Origin: JAEVLT01 sp964484065
GTDB lineage: Bacteria; Bacillota; Bacilli; Bacillales; Cytobacillaceae
Length of the DNA: 64,000 bases
Assembly (NCBI GenBank): GCA_964484065.1
Contig: CAZAEW010000007.1
Span: 1-64,000 of the forward strand
Direction of reading: 5' to 3'
Position 1 is the first letter of the stretch. Every line of letters begins with the position of its first letter. Shown here one piece after another: positions 1 to 8,348 of the stretch. The notes under the pieces were generated by a model. It was not told the origin of the DNA and did no database searches. It saw only the letters and a list, made by a program, of their open reading frames with translations. The position numbers and the translations under genes are program-made.

Positions 1-426
1 AATCCACTCTTCAACTGTATCAATATGATCATATTGAGTTTCTCTATTTATCCACCTTAGGTTTAAGGTTCCGGGATCACACGGGTTAGGCTTAAAAGGT
101 TCAGAAAGAGCCCCTGGACCTTGTGTGCCAGCTGCTGAATAATGAAGATAAAACAGGCCGTTAGTATAAAATTGGGGATGGAACGCCAGCCCCAGCAATC
201 CTCGTTCATCATATCCGCCACCAGACGCACCTAGTTTTATAATTCGAGGGCGAATATCTAAAAAAGTCCTTACAACTCCTTCTCCTATGTAAAAGATCTC
301 TCCTGCCTGAGTGGCAATAAATAATCTTTCAATTGTGTCACCCGGAAGTATTGTTGTTTTCAAAACAGTGGGTAAATTTATCTTACTAACAATGGGCTGT
401 AAACGAACCTTAACCTTTTTTAACAA
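1..426 (-). CDS. PQQ-type sugar (glucose/sorbosone) dehydrogenase, N-terminal part, cut by window edge
   Basis: Only the first 142 codons lie in the window and the frame is open to base 1. Around residues 73-95 a GLLGLAFHPQF..NGLFYLHYS block is typical of the beta-propeller of the glucose/sorbosone dehydrogenase (PQQ-dependent sugar dehydrogenase/HHIP-like) family, preceded by the usual A(T/S)QAGEIFYI strand. The start is TTG at 426-424, chosen because AAGGAG lies nine bases upstream; the nearby ATG closes after eight codons. I see no signal peptide at this start. The family oxidises sugars or related alcohols, but the substrate cannot be inferred here. Confidence 0.75.
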   Translation of the reverse strand, partial: MLKKVKVRLQPIVSKINLPTVLKTTILPGDTIERLFIATQAGEIFYIGEGVVRTFLDIRPRIIKLGASGGGYDERGLLGLAFHPQFYTNGLFYLHYSAAGTQGPGALSEPFKPNPCDPGTLNLRWINRETQYDHIDTVEEWI

Positions 427-465
427 AAGTTTACACTCCTTCTCATTGTTTCCTTTTATAAGAAT

Positions 466-585
466 ATGAATAAAACTGTTCTTTTAGCACCAAATTATCA
501 CCGGAGAATCTTATACAGGGATGGCACCATTTGCCGCACCGGTGTTGCAGGAGCAGGAGGTCATTGGGATGTGTTTGTACCTTGA
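466..585 (+). CDS. Possible small ORF or gene remnant, 39 aa
   Basis: An ATG-to-TGA frame of 39 codons with protein-like composition, ending in a GVAGAGGHWDVFVP segment rich in Gly, His and Trp. There is no convincing ribosome binding site upstream. It could be the C-terminal remnant of a degraded gene or a short expressed ORF. I do not recognise the family. Confidence 0.25.
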   Translation: MNKTVLLAPNYHRRILYRDGTICRTGVAGAGGHWDVFVP

Positions 586-759
586 AAGTTTATTCTTTAG
601 GATTCTGGTTTAGTGCGAAAATCATTATATTTTAGGTCATGAAATCACTGTATGATCAATGCTTGTGCTCGTTTGTAGTTGATTTATAATTAACGAGCAG
701 GGAGAAAAAGGTCTCAATTAATTATTAATCAGGTTACAAATATAAGGTGTTGATTAGGC

Positions 760-1206
760 ATGGAAGAAAAACTCATTGCCCCTTGTGGGATGAATTGTGG
801 AGTTTGTGTCAGCTATCTGGCGATGAAAAATGATCTGAAGAAACAGGGATTTAGAAAGTCGTACTGTACTGGCTGCCTCCCGCGCGGTAAGAACTGCGCC
901 TTCATGAAGAAACAATGTGATCTGCTTGGGAAAGGACTAGTTAGGTTTTGCTATGAATGCGCTGATTTTCCCTGCAGTCGCTTGAAAAGTCTCGATCAAC
1001 GTTACCGTACAAAATATCATATGAGTATGATTGAGAATCTCAAATTCATCAAAGCGCGGGGTTTGGAAATGTTTCTTGAGAAGGAAGAAGAAAAATGGCG
1101 CTGCCCTGAATGCGGTGGGGTGGTATGCTGTCATAATGGATTATGTTTACATTGCAGTCTCGATAAGCTTCACAAGAACAAAAAGTATCGTTGGAATGAA
1201 CAGTAG
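760..1206 (+). CDS. DUF3795 domain protein (Cys-rich, 148 aa)
   Basis: The N-terminal IAPCGMNCGVCVSYL stretch and the repeated CxxC/CxxxC pattern (C9, C13, C16, then several pairs to a C-terminal CPEC..CC..CLHC knuckle) match DUF3795, a family of unknown function thought to bind metal. About sixteen cysteines in 148 residues suggest zinc or Fe-S ligands. It has no signal peptide and is probably cytoplasmic. The start ATG follows a weak AAGGTG. It stands alone, upstream of the fmdB-like zinc ribbon gene in the same orientation. Function is unknown. Confidence 0.75.
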   Translation: MEEKLIAPCGMNCGVCVSYLAMKNDLKKQGFRKSYCTGCLPRGKNCAFMKKQCDLLGKGLVRFCYECADFPCSRLKSLDQRYRTKYHMSMIENLKFIKARGLEMFLEKEEEKWRCPECGGVVCCHNGLCLHCSLDKLHKNKKYRWNEQ

Positions 1207-1285
1207 ATTCAGGTAAGTTCTTGTCTGTGAATAATAAATTTGGTAAAATACCCTTATAGGTATATGTTTTAAGGGGGTCAGAGTT

Positions 1286-1486
1286 ATGGCACTGTTTGAT
1301 TTGCGCTGTAATGATTGCCAAAAAGAATTTAATAAAATGGTTCCTTTTTCAAAATTGCCAGAAGTGAAGTGCCCTGTTTGCGGCAGCACCAATCATGAGC
1401 GAGTTTATAAAGCGAATATCAAAGGTCCTGTTTCATCAGGTTCCGGAGGTGGCGGAACAAGTGCCCCTTCAAGGGGATTCACCTGA
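1286..1486 (+). CDS. FmdB-type zinc ribbon protein
   Basis: A 66-residue protein with an N-terminal zinc ribbon, CxxC at residues 9-12 and CPVC at 30-33, followed by a Gly/Ser-rich tail (SGSGGGGTSAPS). This is the layout of the FmdB family of putative regulatory zinc ribbons. The start ATG has AAGGGGG upstream. A stem-loop follows directly, so it is probably monocistronic. The target or partner is unknown. Confidence 0.85.
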   Translation: MALFDLRCNDCQKEFNKMVPFSKLPEVKCPVCGSTNHERVYKANIKGPVSSGSGGGGTSAPSRGFT

Positions 1487-1498
1487 GCAGGAGGCTGC

Positions 1499-1528
1499 TA
1501 ATCCGCGAGGTTCGCGGATTTATTTATT
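1499..1528 (+). terminator. Rho-independent terminator after fmdB-like gene
   Basis: The inverted repeat AATCCGCGA/TCGCGGATT with a two-base loop is followed by TTATTTATTT, just after the stop codon of the zinc ribbon gene. Confidence 0.75.
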
Positions 1529-1589
1529 TGGCTGTATTCCAAAAGATTGTTGTTTCTTCGTTCTGATTTAATATTCGACTTATCACCAA

Positions 1590-1683
1590 AGGCTTCTGAT
1601 TCGGACTCAAAATCTTTTGGAATAAGCATTAGTGTCCGAATGAACCCTGGATTCGGACACAAAACCGATAGGATTCAGCGTTA
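1590..1683. repeat. 52-bp hairpin repeat array, family F, running into gap
   Basis: GATTCGGAC starts at 1598 and again at 1650, exactly 52 bp apart. The hairpin is GTGTCCGAAT (loop 9) ATTCGGACAC. Nearly two units are visible before the run of N, so the array probably continues in the gap. The period equals that of three other arrays in the window with different sequences. Confidence 0.75.
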
Positions 1684-1783
1684 NNNNNNNNNNNNNNNNN
1701 NNNNNNNNNNNNNNNNNNNNNNNNNNNNNNNNNNNNNNNNNNNNNNNNNNNNNNNNNNNNNNNNNNNNNNNNNNNNNNNNNNN
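1684..1783. other. Assembly gap (100 N)
   Basis: Exactly 100 N, a conventional scaffold gap of unknown true size, directly after 52-bp repeat units. Confidence 0.98.
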
Positions 1784-1824
1784 GGGATTTGCAGTAGAAT
1801 TTACAAAACCTATAAATCTAAAGA

Positions 1825-1860
1825 AGCCCTCCGGTTTATAAAAACCAGAGGGCTGTTTTA
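1825..1860. terminator. Hairpin terminator for the oxidoreductase operon (possibly bidirectional)
   Basis: AGCCCTC..GAGGGCT stem, extended by GGTTTaTAAAAACC, followed by TGTTTTAT on the plus strand and by a T-rich stretch on the minus strand. It lies 27 bp beyond the stop of the minus-strand gene. Confidence 0.65.
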
Positions 1861-1886
1861 TCCATTAAAGTTGGGGTATGGATCGA

Positions 1887-4202
1887 TTACAAATATGGAC
1901 TTTCGTGCTTTGCTTTTAGCATATTCCAGCGGCGCTGCACTTCATCCTCGAATGATTTCAGCATTTCCTTGCTCTTATCGTTTAGCAAGTGCTTCGTTTT
2001 ACCCATCATTTTTAACCAGTTGGATAACTCAATTCGTTTATTCTTAGCTTCCGGATCGTATGTCAGGGTTGTGACACCGCGCTCCACTTCATAGAGAGGG
2101 AAGAAGCAGGAGTTAACAGCCGCTTCCACGATAGATTGGCCTTCCTCTTCATTGGATTTCCAGTTCAGCGGGCAAGTGATCAGGATTTTTCCATATACCA
2201 TCCCTACATTATTAGCATACCACTGAGCTTTGGCCGCTTTTTTCAAAAGATCACGGTCAAATGCTTCTGTTCCGGTAAAGACATAAGGAATATGAGTGGC
2301 AGCCATAATTTGCGCTGTATCCTTATGATGGAATGGCTTTCCGTTTTGGAAACTGCCAATGCTTGATGTACTTGTCATATGGCCTAATGGCGTAGAGTAA
2401 GAAAGCTGGCTTCCTGTATTCATGTAGCCTTCATTATCATATTCAAGAATAATCATTTTATGGTTACGTAAAGCGGTTCCGATAGCTGGTCCCATTCCAA
2501 TGTCCATTCCGCCGTCGCCTGTAACCATGACGAAAGTAAAGTCATCGCTTAAGCCAAGCTCCTTGAATTCACCGCGGCGTTTGCGCTCATGGAACATTTC
2601 AACAAGTCCGGATAAAGTGGCAGCGCCATTTTGGAACAAGTTATGAATGTAAGTTGCTTTATGGGAACTGTATGGATAACCCGTTGTGACAACCATTGCA
2701 CAACCGGTATGGAACAAGGCAACAATGTCGCCCTCAATTCCTTTGAAAAATAACTCTAATCCGGAGAAAATACCGCAGCCAGGGCAAGCTCCATGACCGG
2801 AAGCGATTCGCTTTGGTTTCTTAGTCAGATCGCGTAAAGGCGGAATTTTCACCTTAAGCTCACCTGATTCTTGATCAGGCGTTACCGTAATTTTACCAGT
2901 GATTAAATCCTCTTTTTTCAGCGGATTTAAGATGCGTTTTGGAGCCAGTTCCGGGTTGCCCGGAGTATGGCCGAAATAGTCGAAAGGCGTCTCAACCGTG
3001 CCGGCTGCTGCAGCTTCATGTGCCAATTGGAAGAATTGCTCTGCATCATCAGCATAAAAATCTTTACCGCCTAATCCATAGACGCGGTTAACGACTTTTG
3101 TGTTGTGGTTTTCATATGTTTGCAGGGCAGCGCGCACTTCAAGAGCCATGTTTCCTCCATGTGCACCGTAAGAATCAGCGCGATCCCCAACTGTAACGGC
3201 TTTTACATTTTTCAACGCTTCCGCAATTTGTTTTTGCGGGAAAGGACGAATCATGTTTGGAGAAATAACGCCCGCTTTGATCCCCTTAGCGCGCAATTTA
3301 TCGACCACATCTTTACATACCTCAGTTGCTGAATTCAACATAAATACCGCAATCTCGGCATCTTCCATTTTATATAAATCCAGGATTGGATACTCTCTGC
3401 CTGTTAACTCAGCGTACTCTTTTGAGATTCTCTCAAATACTTTTTCTGCATTGTACATGGCAACAGATTGCTGATAACGGTTATTGATATAATCAGGCTC
3501 ATTCATGTAAGGCCCAATCGTTACCGGATTGTCACGGTCCAAGGCGTGAGGGAAGTTTGTCGGCGGTGTTCCGATAAACTTTTGAACATCATCCCGTGTT
3601 TTAATAACACTTACCTTGCGCTTTTGATGGGAAGTAAAATAGCCGTCGAAAGCAACAATGACAGGGAGGCGAACCTCAGGATCTTCCGCAAGTTTAATAG
3701 CCATAATATTCATGTCATAAACAATTTGCGGATCACGGGCCATTAAAATGGGCCAACCTGTATTCAGTGCAAAATATAAATCAGAGTGATCCCCATGAAT
3801 GTTTAATGGACCGGAGACCGAACGGTTTACTAAATTCAATACCATTGGAAAGCGAGTTCCGGATTGAACGGGAAGCTGTTCGAGCATATATAGAAATCCA
3901 TTTGCACTTGTTGCATTAAAGACACGGCCGCCGCCGGTAGCAGCACCGTAACAAATTCCCGCAGAACCATGTTCTCCGTCCGCTGGAATGAGGACGATAT
4001 CATGTTGCCCTTTTGCTTTCATTCCGTCTAAAAACTGGGCAACTTCTGTAGAAGGGGAGATTGGAAAATACCCCATAATATGATAGTTAATTTGGTGTGC
4101 AGCATAAGCTGCCATTTCGTTCCCTGACTCGAAAACGATTGCTTGTTCAACCGAACCATTTTGCGCAACGGCCATAGTTTCGCTTTTTAAATCTACCGAC
4201 AT
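1887..4202 (-). CDS. 2-oxoacid:ferredoxin oxidoreductase, fused alpha-beta chain
   Basis: 771 residues joining two subunits that are usually separate. Residues 20-415 are the alpha (PorA/KorA-like) part, with YFPISPSTE at 45-53 and the domain II segment GDRADSYGAHGG near 340. Residues 465-771 are the TPP-binding beta part, with CPGC at 473-476, HTGC at 498-501, GDGG at 562-565 with the downstream Asn at 590, and a later Cys677. These supply the TPP motif and four candidate [4Fe-4S] ligands. The enzyme decarboxylates a 2-oxoacid to acyl-CoA and reduces ferredoxin; whether it takes pyruvate, 2-oxoglutarate or another acid is unresolved. The start ATG has AAGAAAGGTGG upstream. It is the second gene of a two-gene operon with the gamma-delta chain. 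Confidence 0.9.
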   Translation of the reverse strand: MSVDLKSETMAVAQNGSVEQAIVFESGNEMAAYAAHQINYHIMGYFPISPSTEVAQFLDGMKAKGQHDIVLIPADGEHGSAGICYGAATGGGRVFNATSANGFLYMLEQLPVQSGTRFPMVLNLVNRSVSGPLNIHGDHSDLYFALNTGWPILMARDPQIVYDMNIMAIKLAEDPEVRLPVIVAFDGYFTSHQKRKVSVIKTRDDVQKFIGTPPTNFPHALDRDNPVTIGPYMNEPDYINNRYQQSVAMYNAEKVFERISKEYAELTGREYPILDLYKMEDAEIAVFMLNSATEVCKDVVDKLRAKGIKAGVISPNMIRPFPQKQIAEALKNVKAVTVGDRADSYGAHGGNMALEVRAALQTYENHNTKVVNRVYGLGGKDFYADDAEQFFQLAHEAAAAGTVETPFDYFGHTPGNPELAPKRILNPLKKEDLITGKITVTPDQESGELKVKIPPLRDLTKKPKRIASGHGACPGCGIFSGLELFFKGIEGDIVALFHTGCAMVVTTGYPYSSHKATYIHNLFQNGAATLSGLVEMFHERKRRGEFKELGLSDDFTFVMVTGDGGMDIGMGPAIGTALRNHKMIILEYDNEGYMNTGSQLSYSTPLGHMTSTSSIGSFQNGKPFHHKDTAQIMAATHIPYVFTGTEAFDRDLLKKAAKAQWYANNVGMVYGKILITCPLNWKSNEEEGQSIVEAAVNSCFFPLYEVERGVTTLTYDPEAKNKRIELSNWLKMMGKTKHLLNDKSKEMLKSFEDEVQRRWNMLKAKHESPYL

Positions 4203-4231
4203 GTGGTTACCACCTTTCTTAATTTGCTCTT

Positions 4232-5236
4232 TTAATTATTAACCAGATCAAATACATGAGGGACGCGATTGGATTCAGCGAATCCGTCATCATATTCTCT
4301 TTCTTTCGTGAGTGCATCCGCAGGACATACGTTCACGCATTTTAAGCAGCCTTTGCAATATTGATAATCAATTCCTTTTAGGAACATTTGGTTGCGGCCG
4401 CGTTTATCTTCTTTTTCTTCCCAGACAAAGCAGAAATCCGGACAAGCTGTATCACACGCCGCACAATTGATGCATTTTTCCTGATGGAAATGAGGCAGCA
4501 TGCCTGAACGGGATGAACTTAAATCTTTTAAAATACTATTTCCCGGATTGATTACCATTCCGCCAAATGGCTGCGTTTCAAAACCAAGTGCCGGTATTTC
4601 TCTGGTGAATGGAACGGAAGCATCAGATTCCGGTTCGAACGTTTTAAAGACAACCTCATTGTAACCTCGGTCAAACGTGCGAATATTTGGTTCGACTAAG
4701 TGAGGATATTTTTTTTCGAACGTTTTTCGGATTGTTGCCCTCATCGATTCAGGATCTAAAAAGCCTAATACCCGATAAAGAGCACCAAGCATCGCAGTAT
4801 TTACTTTTGTACGTTCTTCTAAGGCGATTTTGGTAGCATCGATAACAGCGACAGTTCCGCCTTGCAAATTCATTAGCTCTTTTAAGGTTTCAGGATTTTT
4901 CTCTGAATTAACTAAGACGGTGCTGTCGTTATAAATACCGCTTGTACAATTGAGTGTTTTAAAAAGTGAGTCATGGAAAATGGCAACAATGTGAGGCCGT
5001 TCGATTGGTGTATTGTCTCGGATGTAAATATGAGGCTCACAAAAACGGATATGGGCTTTTACAGGTGAGCCCTTTTTTTCAGAACCGTATGAGGAAAAAC
5101 TGACTCCGTTAAGCCCATTTCCCACTACTCCGTCCTCTGAAAGCAATTTTCCAGCCAAATTGGCTCCTAATCCGCCAATGGACTCTAAACGAATTTCGAA
5201 AAATCCTAACTCATTCACTTTTGGTAAAGTGGCCAA
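4232..5236 (-). CDS. 2-oxoacid:ferredoxin oxidoreductase, fused gamma-delta (ferredoxin) chain
   Basis: 334 residues. The N-terminal half is a gamma (PorC/KorC-like) domain beginning EIRLESIGGLGANLAGKLL. The C-terminal part is a two-cluster ferredoxin with CxxCxxCxxxC at residues 255-265 and again at 294-304. I place the start at TTG 5236 rather than the ATG at 5254, because GGAGG lies seven bases before the TTG and would fall inside the coding region of the longer form, which has no ribosome binding site. It is the first gene of the operon, 29 bp ahead of the alpha-beta gene. A perfect palindrome lies at 5264-5280. With its partner it would form a compact two-chain enzyme. Confidence 0.88.
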   Translation of the reverse strand: MATLPKVNELGFFEIRLESIGGLGANLAGKLLSEDGVVGNGLNGVSFSSYGSEKKGSPVKAHIRFCEPHIYIRDNTPIERPHIVAIFHDSLFKTLNCTSGIYNDSTVLVNSEKNPETLKELMNLQGGTVAVIDATKIALEERTKVNTAMLGALYRVLGFLDPESMRATIRKTFEKKYPHLVEPNIRTFDRGYNEVVFKTFEPESDASVPFTREIPALGFETQPFGGMVINPGNSILKDLSSSRSGMLPHFHQEKCINCAACDTACPDFCFVWEEKEDKRGRNQMFLKGIDYQYCKGCLKCVNVCPADALTKEREYDDGFAESNRVPHVFDLVNN

Positions 5237-5263
5237 ACTGATTCCTCCAATCATATAGGTGCT

Positions 5264-5280
5264 TTGTAATAGTATTACAA
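5264..5280. promoter_or_regulatory. 17-bp perfect palindrome upstream of the oxidoreductase operon (operator candidate)
   Basis: TTGTAATA G TATTACAA, 27 bp upstream of the TTG start. Related half sites TTGTAA and TTACAA recur at about 5315-5345. It resembles a MarR/TetR-size operator; the cognate regulator is unknown. Confidence 0.5.
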
Positions 5281-5739
5281 TTCACAATTTTTTAAAAATT
5301 TTATATCCAGATTGTAACAGGATAAAAACGTAATTACAACAGTTTTTTATTCGAAAATGAAAATGCAGTTAAAAAGCCTGATAAAATAAGCTTCTAAATA
5401 GTGGCGTTAAGGAGTTTTGAAATTGTGTTATAAAACAATATCGAACCTGTTTTATAACAAGAGTGAATTTATTGTGATTAGAACTTGATCAACCTGTCTG
5501 CCTAACTAGAAAATGGGGGGGATTTGTTTAAAAGAAAAAAGGATAATTATGGGAATTTGAAAGGGGATATTTTTTCAAATTTGAGCAAAGGTAATGAAGT
5601 ATATTCATGCCAATACTGAAAAGATTGAAGGTTGATTTTCTGGCATTTGTCCTAACTTTCACTGGTAATGGCACCTTACTGTTTTATCTTGAATAAGATT
5701 TAGTTCTTTTAAAAGCCCAAGGTTTGTTTGACAATTCGA
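5281..5739. other. Intergenic region with an inverted repeat
   Basis: About 460 bp between divergent genes with no ORF I can support. GTTATAAAACA (5427-5437) and TGTTTTATAAC (5448-5458) form a perfect 11-bp inverted repeat with a 10-base spacer. It has no terminator T-run and could be an operator or a cruciform. Confidence 0.4.
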
Positions 5740-5754
5740 ATTTGATAATCAAAT
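5740..5754. promoter_or_regulatory. Palindrome in the tetR promoter
   Basis: ATTTGAT A ATCAAAT lies just downstream of a TTGACA (5728-5733) and upstream of the tetR start, the usual place for a TetR autorepression operator. Confidence 0.45.
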
Positions 5755-5812
5755 GCTGGTCAATAACCTGAAAACGATATAAAATAATATATTGTGGAAT
5801 GGAGGAAGGAAA

Positions 5813-6448
5813 ATGACTGAAAAATCAGTTCGAGATAGAATTATTGAGGCTGCCCTTTTTCTTTTTGAAAAATATGGTTACCATGCAGTGGGTGTTAATA
5901 AAATTATTGAGGAGAGTGGAACCTCAAAAGGGGGATTCTACCACAATTTCAAATCGAAGGACGAATTACTCTACACCATTCATGATACCTTTATCACCTA
6001 TGTATTAAATAAGGCGAAGGAAGCTTATTCAAATTGGGATACCCCAATTGATCGTTTGTATCATATTGTGAAATCATTTGCAAAGATGTTCCATATCTAT
6101 AAACCTCATACGACGGTTTTTTATCAAGAAAGTGTTTATCTATCATCTGAATATTTTGAGGCAATTAAAGTAAAGCGTGATCAATATAAAGATATAACCT
6201 TTAAAGTCCTTGAAGAAGGAATAGAAGCAGGTCAATTTTTACCCAATTTACCTGTTTCCATTATTGCGATGTCTATTTTCGGGGTAGTTAATTGGACGTA
6301 CAAATGGTACCGGACTGAAGGTCGTTACACAATCGAAGAAATTGCAGATGTTTATGCTGACTTTGTTTTAAATTCGATCATGACAGAAGAAGCGAAAAAG
6401 AACTATAAGTTCTCTCCCTTTTTTTCGACAATAAAAGTACAGGATTAA
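5813..6448 (+). CDS. TetR/AcrR family transcriptional regulator
   Basis: 211 residues. The helix-turn-helix covers about residues 8-52 (RDRIIEAALFLFEKYGYHAVGVNKIIEESGTSKGGFYHNFKSKDELL), which is diagnostic of TetR; the rest is an all-helical ligand domain. The ATG at 5813 is preceded by GGAGGAAGGAAA; the frame extends to a TTG at 5792 but the ribosome binding site supports the ATG. It diverges from the 2-oxoacid:ferredoxin oxidoreductase operon and precedes an array of ACAGACTGGTCTGT palindromes, so either could be its target. Effector unknown. Confidence 0.9.
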   Translation: MTEKSVRDRIIEAALFLFEKYGYHAVGVNKIIEESGTSKGGFYHNFKSKDELLYTIHDTFITYVLNKAKEAYSNWDTPIDRLYHIVKSFAKMFHIYKPHTTVFYQESVYLSSEYFEAIKVKRDQYKDITFKVLEEGIEAGQFLPNLPVSIIAMSIFGVVNWTYKWYRTEGRYTIEEIADVYADFVLNSIMTEEAKKNYKFSPFFSTIKVQD

Positions 6449-6779
6449 CTAAATTGGCTCAACTTCATGTTTAAAATACTAAAAGGCTAATTCGAAATGC
6501 AACCGGGAGGAATGACTGAATAAAAGTGCTGGGAGTTCCTTCCTTGAAAGATCCACCGTTTACCAATGAATCGTCAAGTGCCAACGGCTTTCGATAGCCT
6601 TTCAGTTTTGAGCTTGTATAAAAATACAAATTAATGATTGACTATTTGTAACGGCTAATATAATATTAGTGTTAATCTCATAAGAGAATAAAATTTCTGT
6701 TGTAAAAAATAGAAATGGTCTATTAGGCATCAAGAGCTTTCGTGTTTATATACCCCAAAAAAGGTATGATATCTTTCAG
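6449..6779. other. Intergenic region, no recognised feature
   Basis: About 330 bp after tetR. I see no gene, no clear terminator and no repeat until the palindrome array begins at about 6780. Confidence 0.5.
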
Positions 6780-6980
6780 ATAGACTGATCTAATTCAACG
6801 TTTTGTACAGATTTAGGACAGACTGGTCTGTTCTTGGGACACTCCTAGTCTGGAATAGGGACAGACGGGCTGATATAAATCATTTGCCAAAGCACACAGA
6901 TAGAGCAGTCTGTATTAAAACACATCACACGGACAGACTGGTCTGTACTAAAACACAAAAATAGGACAGACCGGTCTGAA
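6780..6980. repeat. Array of ACAGACTGGTCTGT-like palindromes
   Basis: Perfect or near-perfect palindromes at 6818-6831 and 6933-6946 (identical), 6966-6979 and 6781-6792, plus degenerate versions near 6838-6852, 6861-6874 and 6896-6912. Centres are about 20 to 38 bp apart. The core AGACTGGTCT is like many TetR-family operators. The array lies between tetR and the small ORF at 7096. Confidence 0.65.
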
Positions 6981-7095
6981 CAAAAGGATAATCACAACAT
7001 TTGTCTCCAAACTTAAAATGAATAACGGAAAAATTTTTATAGGGATGTTGGGGGATATCGAGATGAATCTTTAAATATCTGTAAAGGGGAGAGTA

Positions 7096-7311
7096 ATGAT
7101 GGCGAAAAATCTGATAGAAGTAGTTATACCTTGTGTTGTAAAATCCAGAAATGGTGTACCAACTGTAATTGAGTGGAATGGAAATAGATATGTTCTGGAT
7201 CATCCCAGACATTTTAAACCTGAGAAAAAGAAGCCGTTAAAAAATATAAATTCCCCAATTGATATCGGGGAAAGAAGAAAGTTAAATGAATTTGAATCCG
7301 GCGGCCATTAA
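7096..7311 (+). CDS. Hypothetical small basic protein, 71 aa
   Basis: A short gene with AAGGGGAGAG just before a tandem ATGATG start. The product has a beta-rich N-terminal half (VVIPCVV, VIEWNGNRYVL) and a lysine-rich C-terminal half (KPEKKKP). There is no signal peptide or membrane segment. I do not recognise the family. It lies downstream of the palindrome array, which may control it, and upstream of a cobalamin riboswitch in the same orientation. Confidence 0.6.
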   Translation: MMAKNLIEVVIPCVVKSRNGVPTVIEWNGNRYVLDHPRHFKPEKKKPLKNINSPIDIGERRKLNEFESGGH

Positions 7312-7368
7312 AAAATAAATAATTGTCAATCAAGTAACCTTTTGTTATAATGAAAACCAAAATTGAAT

Positions 7369-7512
7369 AAGCCAATTACTAGGTGCAGATAGAGGTGTTA
7401 TATTATATCTGCTTAAAAGGGAAGTCGGTTAGAGTCCGACGCTGCTACCCCAACTGTAAAAGAGATCAATTCAAAAAATTTGATCCTAAGCCAGGAAACC
7501 TGCCTAATTAAT
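7369..7512 (+). ncRNA. Cobalamin (B12) riboswitch aptamer
   Basis: The sequence carries the conserved blocks of the class in order: AGGTGC at 7381, AAAGGGAAG-CGGT-AGAGTCCG, GCTGCTACCCCAACTGTAA at 7441-7459, and the B12 box AAGCCAGGAAACCTGCC at about 7488-7504, closed by ATTACTAGG/CCTAATTAAT as P1. An AGGAGGTG (7550s) and a terminator at 7617 follow. The next gene on this strand is methylcitrate synthase at 8349. Confidence 0.92.
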
Positions 7513-7616
7513 ATTGCATTAATTACCTACCCTGAAAGGAGGTGTTAATTGCGGGATTAATTAGCATGAATTTTCCGAGTCTTATGATCTTAATTTATGC
7601 TTATATTTCGTTAATT

Positions 7617-7643
7617 AACAACTTCCATAGGAAGTTGTTTTTT
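7617..7643 (+). terminator. Terminator in the riboswitch expression platform
   Basis: AACAACTTCC ATA GGAAGTTGTTTTTTT: a 10-bp stem, 3-base loop and T-run about 105 bp beyond the B12 box. It is placed to act as the ligand-dependent terminator. Confidence 0.85.
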
Positions 7644-7649
7644 TGTGTT

Positions 7650-8190
7650 TATTAGCTGTTTTCAATCCAAACAAACCCCAGTTATCTTCCCCGGATTGAG
7701 GGCAGCTACTATACATGATTGTAAAATGAAGTAGTCCTGCAGATCATTTTTACAGATTCATTAATCTTAATAGAGTATTGAAAAAAGTTTGATTTATGTT
7801 TAGCAATCGTTCTTTAATTCAACATTCCAATTCCACTTTTCGAATTGAGATCAATTGCCATTCATAAAAGTCCCATTTAAGCAGTCCAGAAACAATTCTC
7901 ACAAATTTAATCATCTTTGCAGAGTTATTTGTAAAAAGGAAGTTGTTGTTTGTGTTTAGTAACTGTTCTTAATTCAAAATTTCCCCATTCCACTTTCCGG
8001 AATTGAGATCAATTGCTATTCATGATGGCGGTAATTAAGTTAAAGCAATTGCAAGGCAGATGATTTTTTACAAACGAATAAAATGACTAGATCGTTTTTT
8101 AAGAAAAGGGAGTATTTTTAGCAGCTGTTCTTAATTAGGACACCCCAATTTACCTTCCCCAATTAAGGGCAGCTGATTTTTTAGTTAGTG
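7650..8190 (+). repeat. Four diverged copies of a hairpin element, spacing about 150-160 bp
   Basis: Copies begin TTAGC/TTAGT near 7652, 7800, 7956 and 8118. Each has a long hairpin whose loop is C/T-rich (CCCCA..CCTTCCCC). The arms change in concert: AGCTG-CTTAATT/AATTAAG-CAGCT in the last copy, AGCTG-TCAATCC/GGATTGA-CAGCT in the first, and AATTC/GAATT in the middle two. There is no coding frame. The block fills the stretch between the B12 riboswitch and mmgD. Confidence 0.7.
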
Positions 8191-8348
8191 ACAGTTGATT
8201 GAAAAAATGGTACAGTAAACGTTTTTTTTGAAAAATACCCTTAATAGAATAACAAAGTATCACCAAGAAGAAAAGAACAATTTAAAGAAAGCTGAAATTG
8301 TTTTGAATTGGTGTGTTTGGAATATTCAGATTGGAGGAGTAAAAATAA

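Noticed and set aside
1547..2047. Plus-strand ORF of 166 codons across the first gap
   Set aside because: It joins repeat, N-run and the antisense end of the oxidoreductase gene.
7550..7660. A 29-codon ORF (ATG near 7567) after the cobalamin riboswitch as a leader peptide
   Set aside because: The ribosome binding site is too far and the ORF runs through the terminator; its amino acids show no regulatory pattern.
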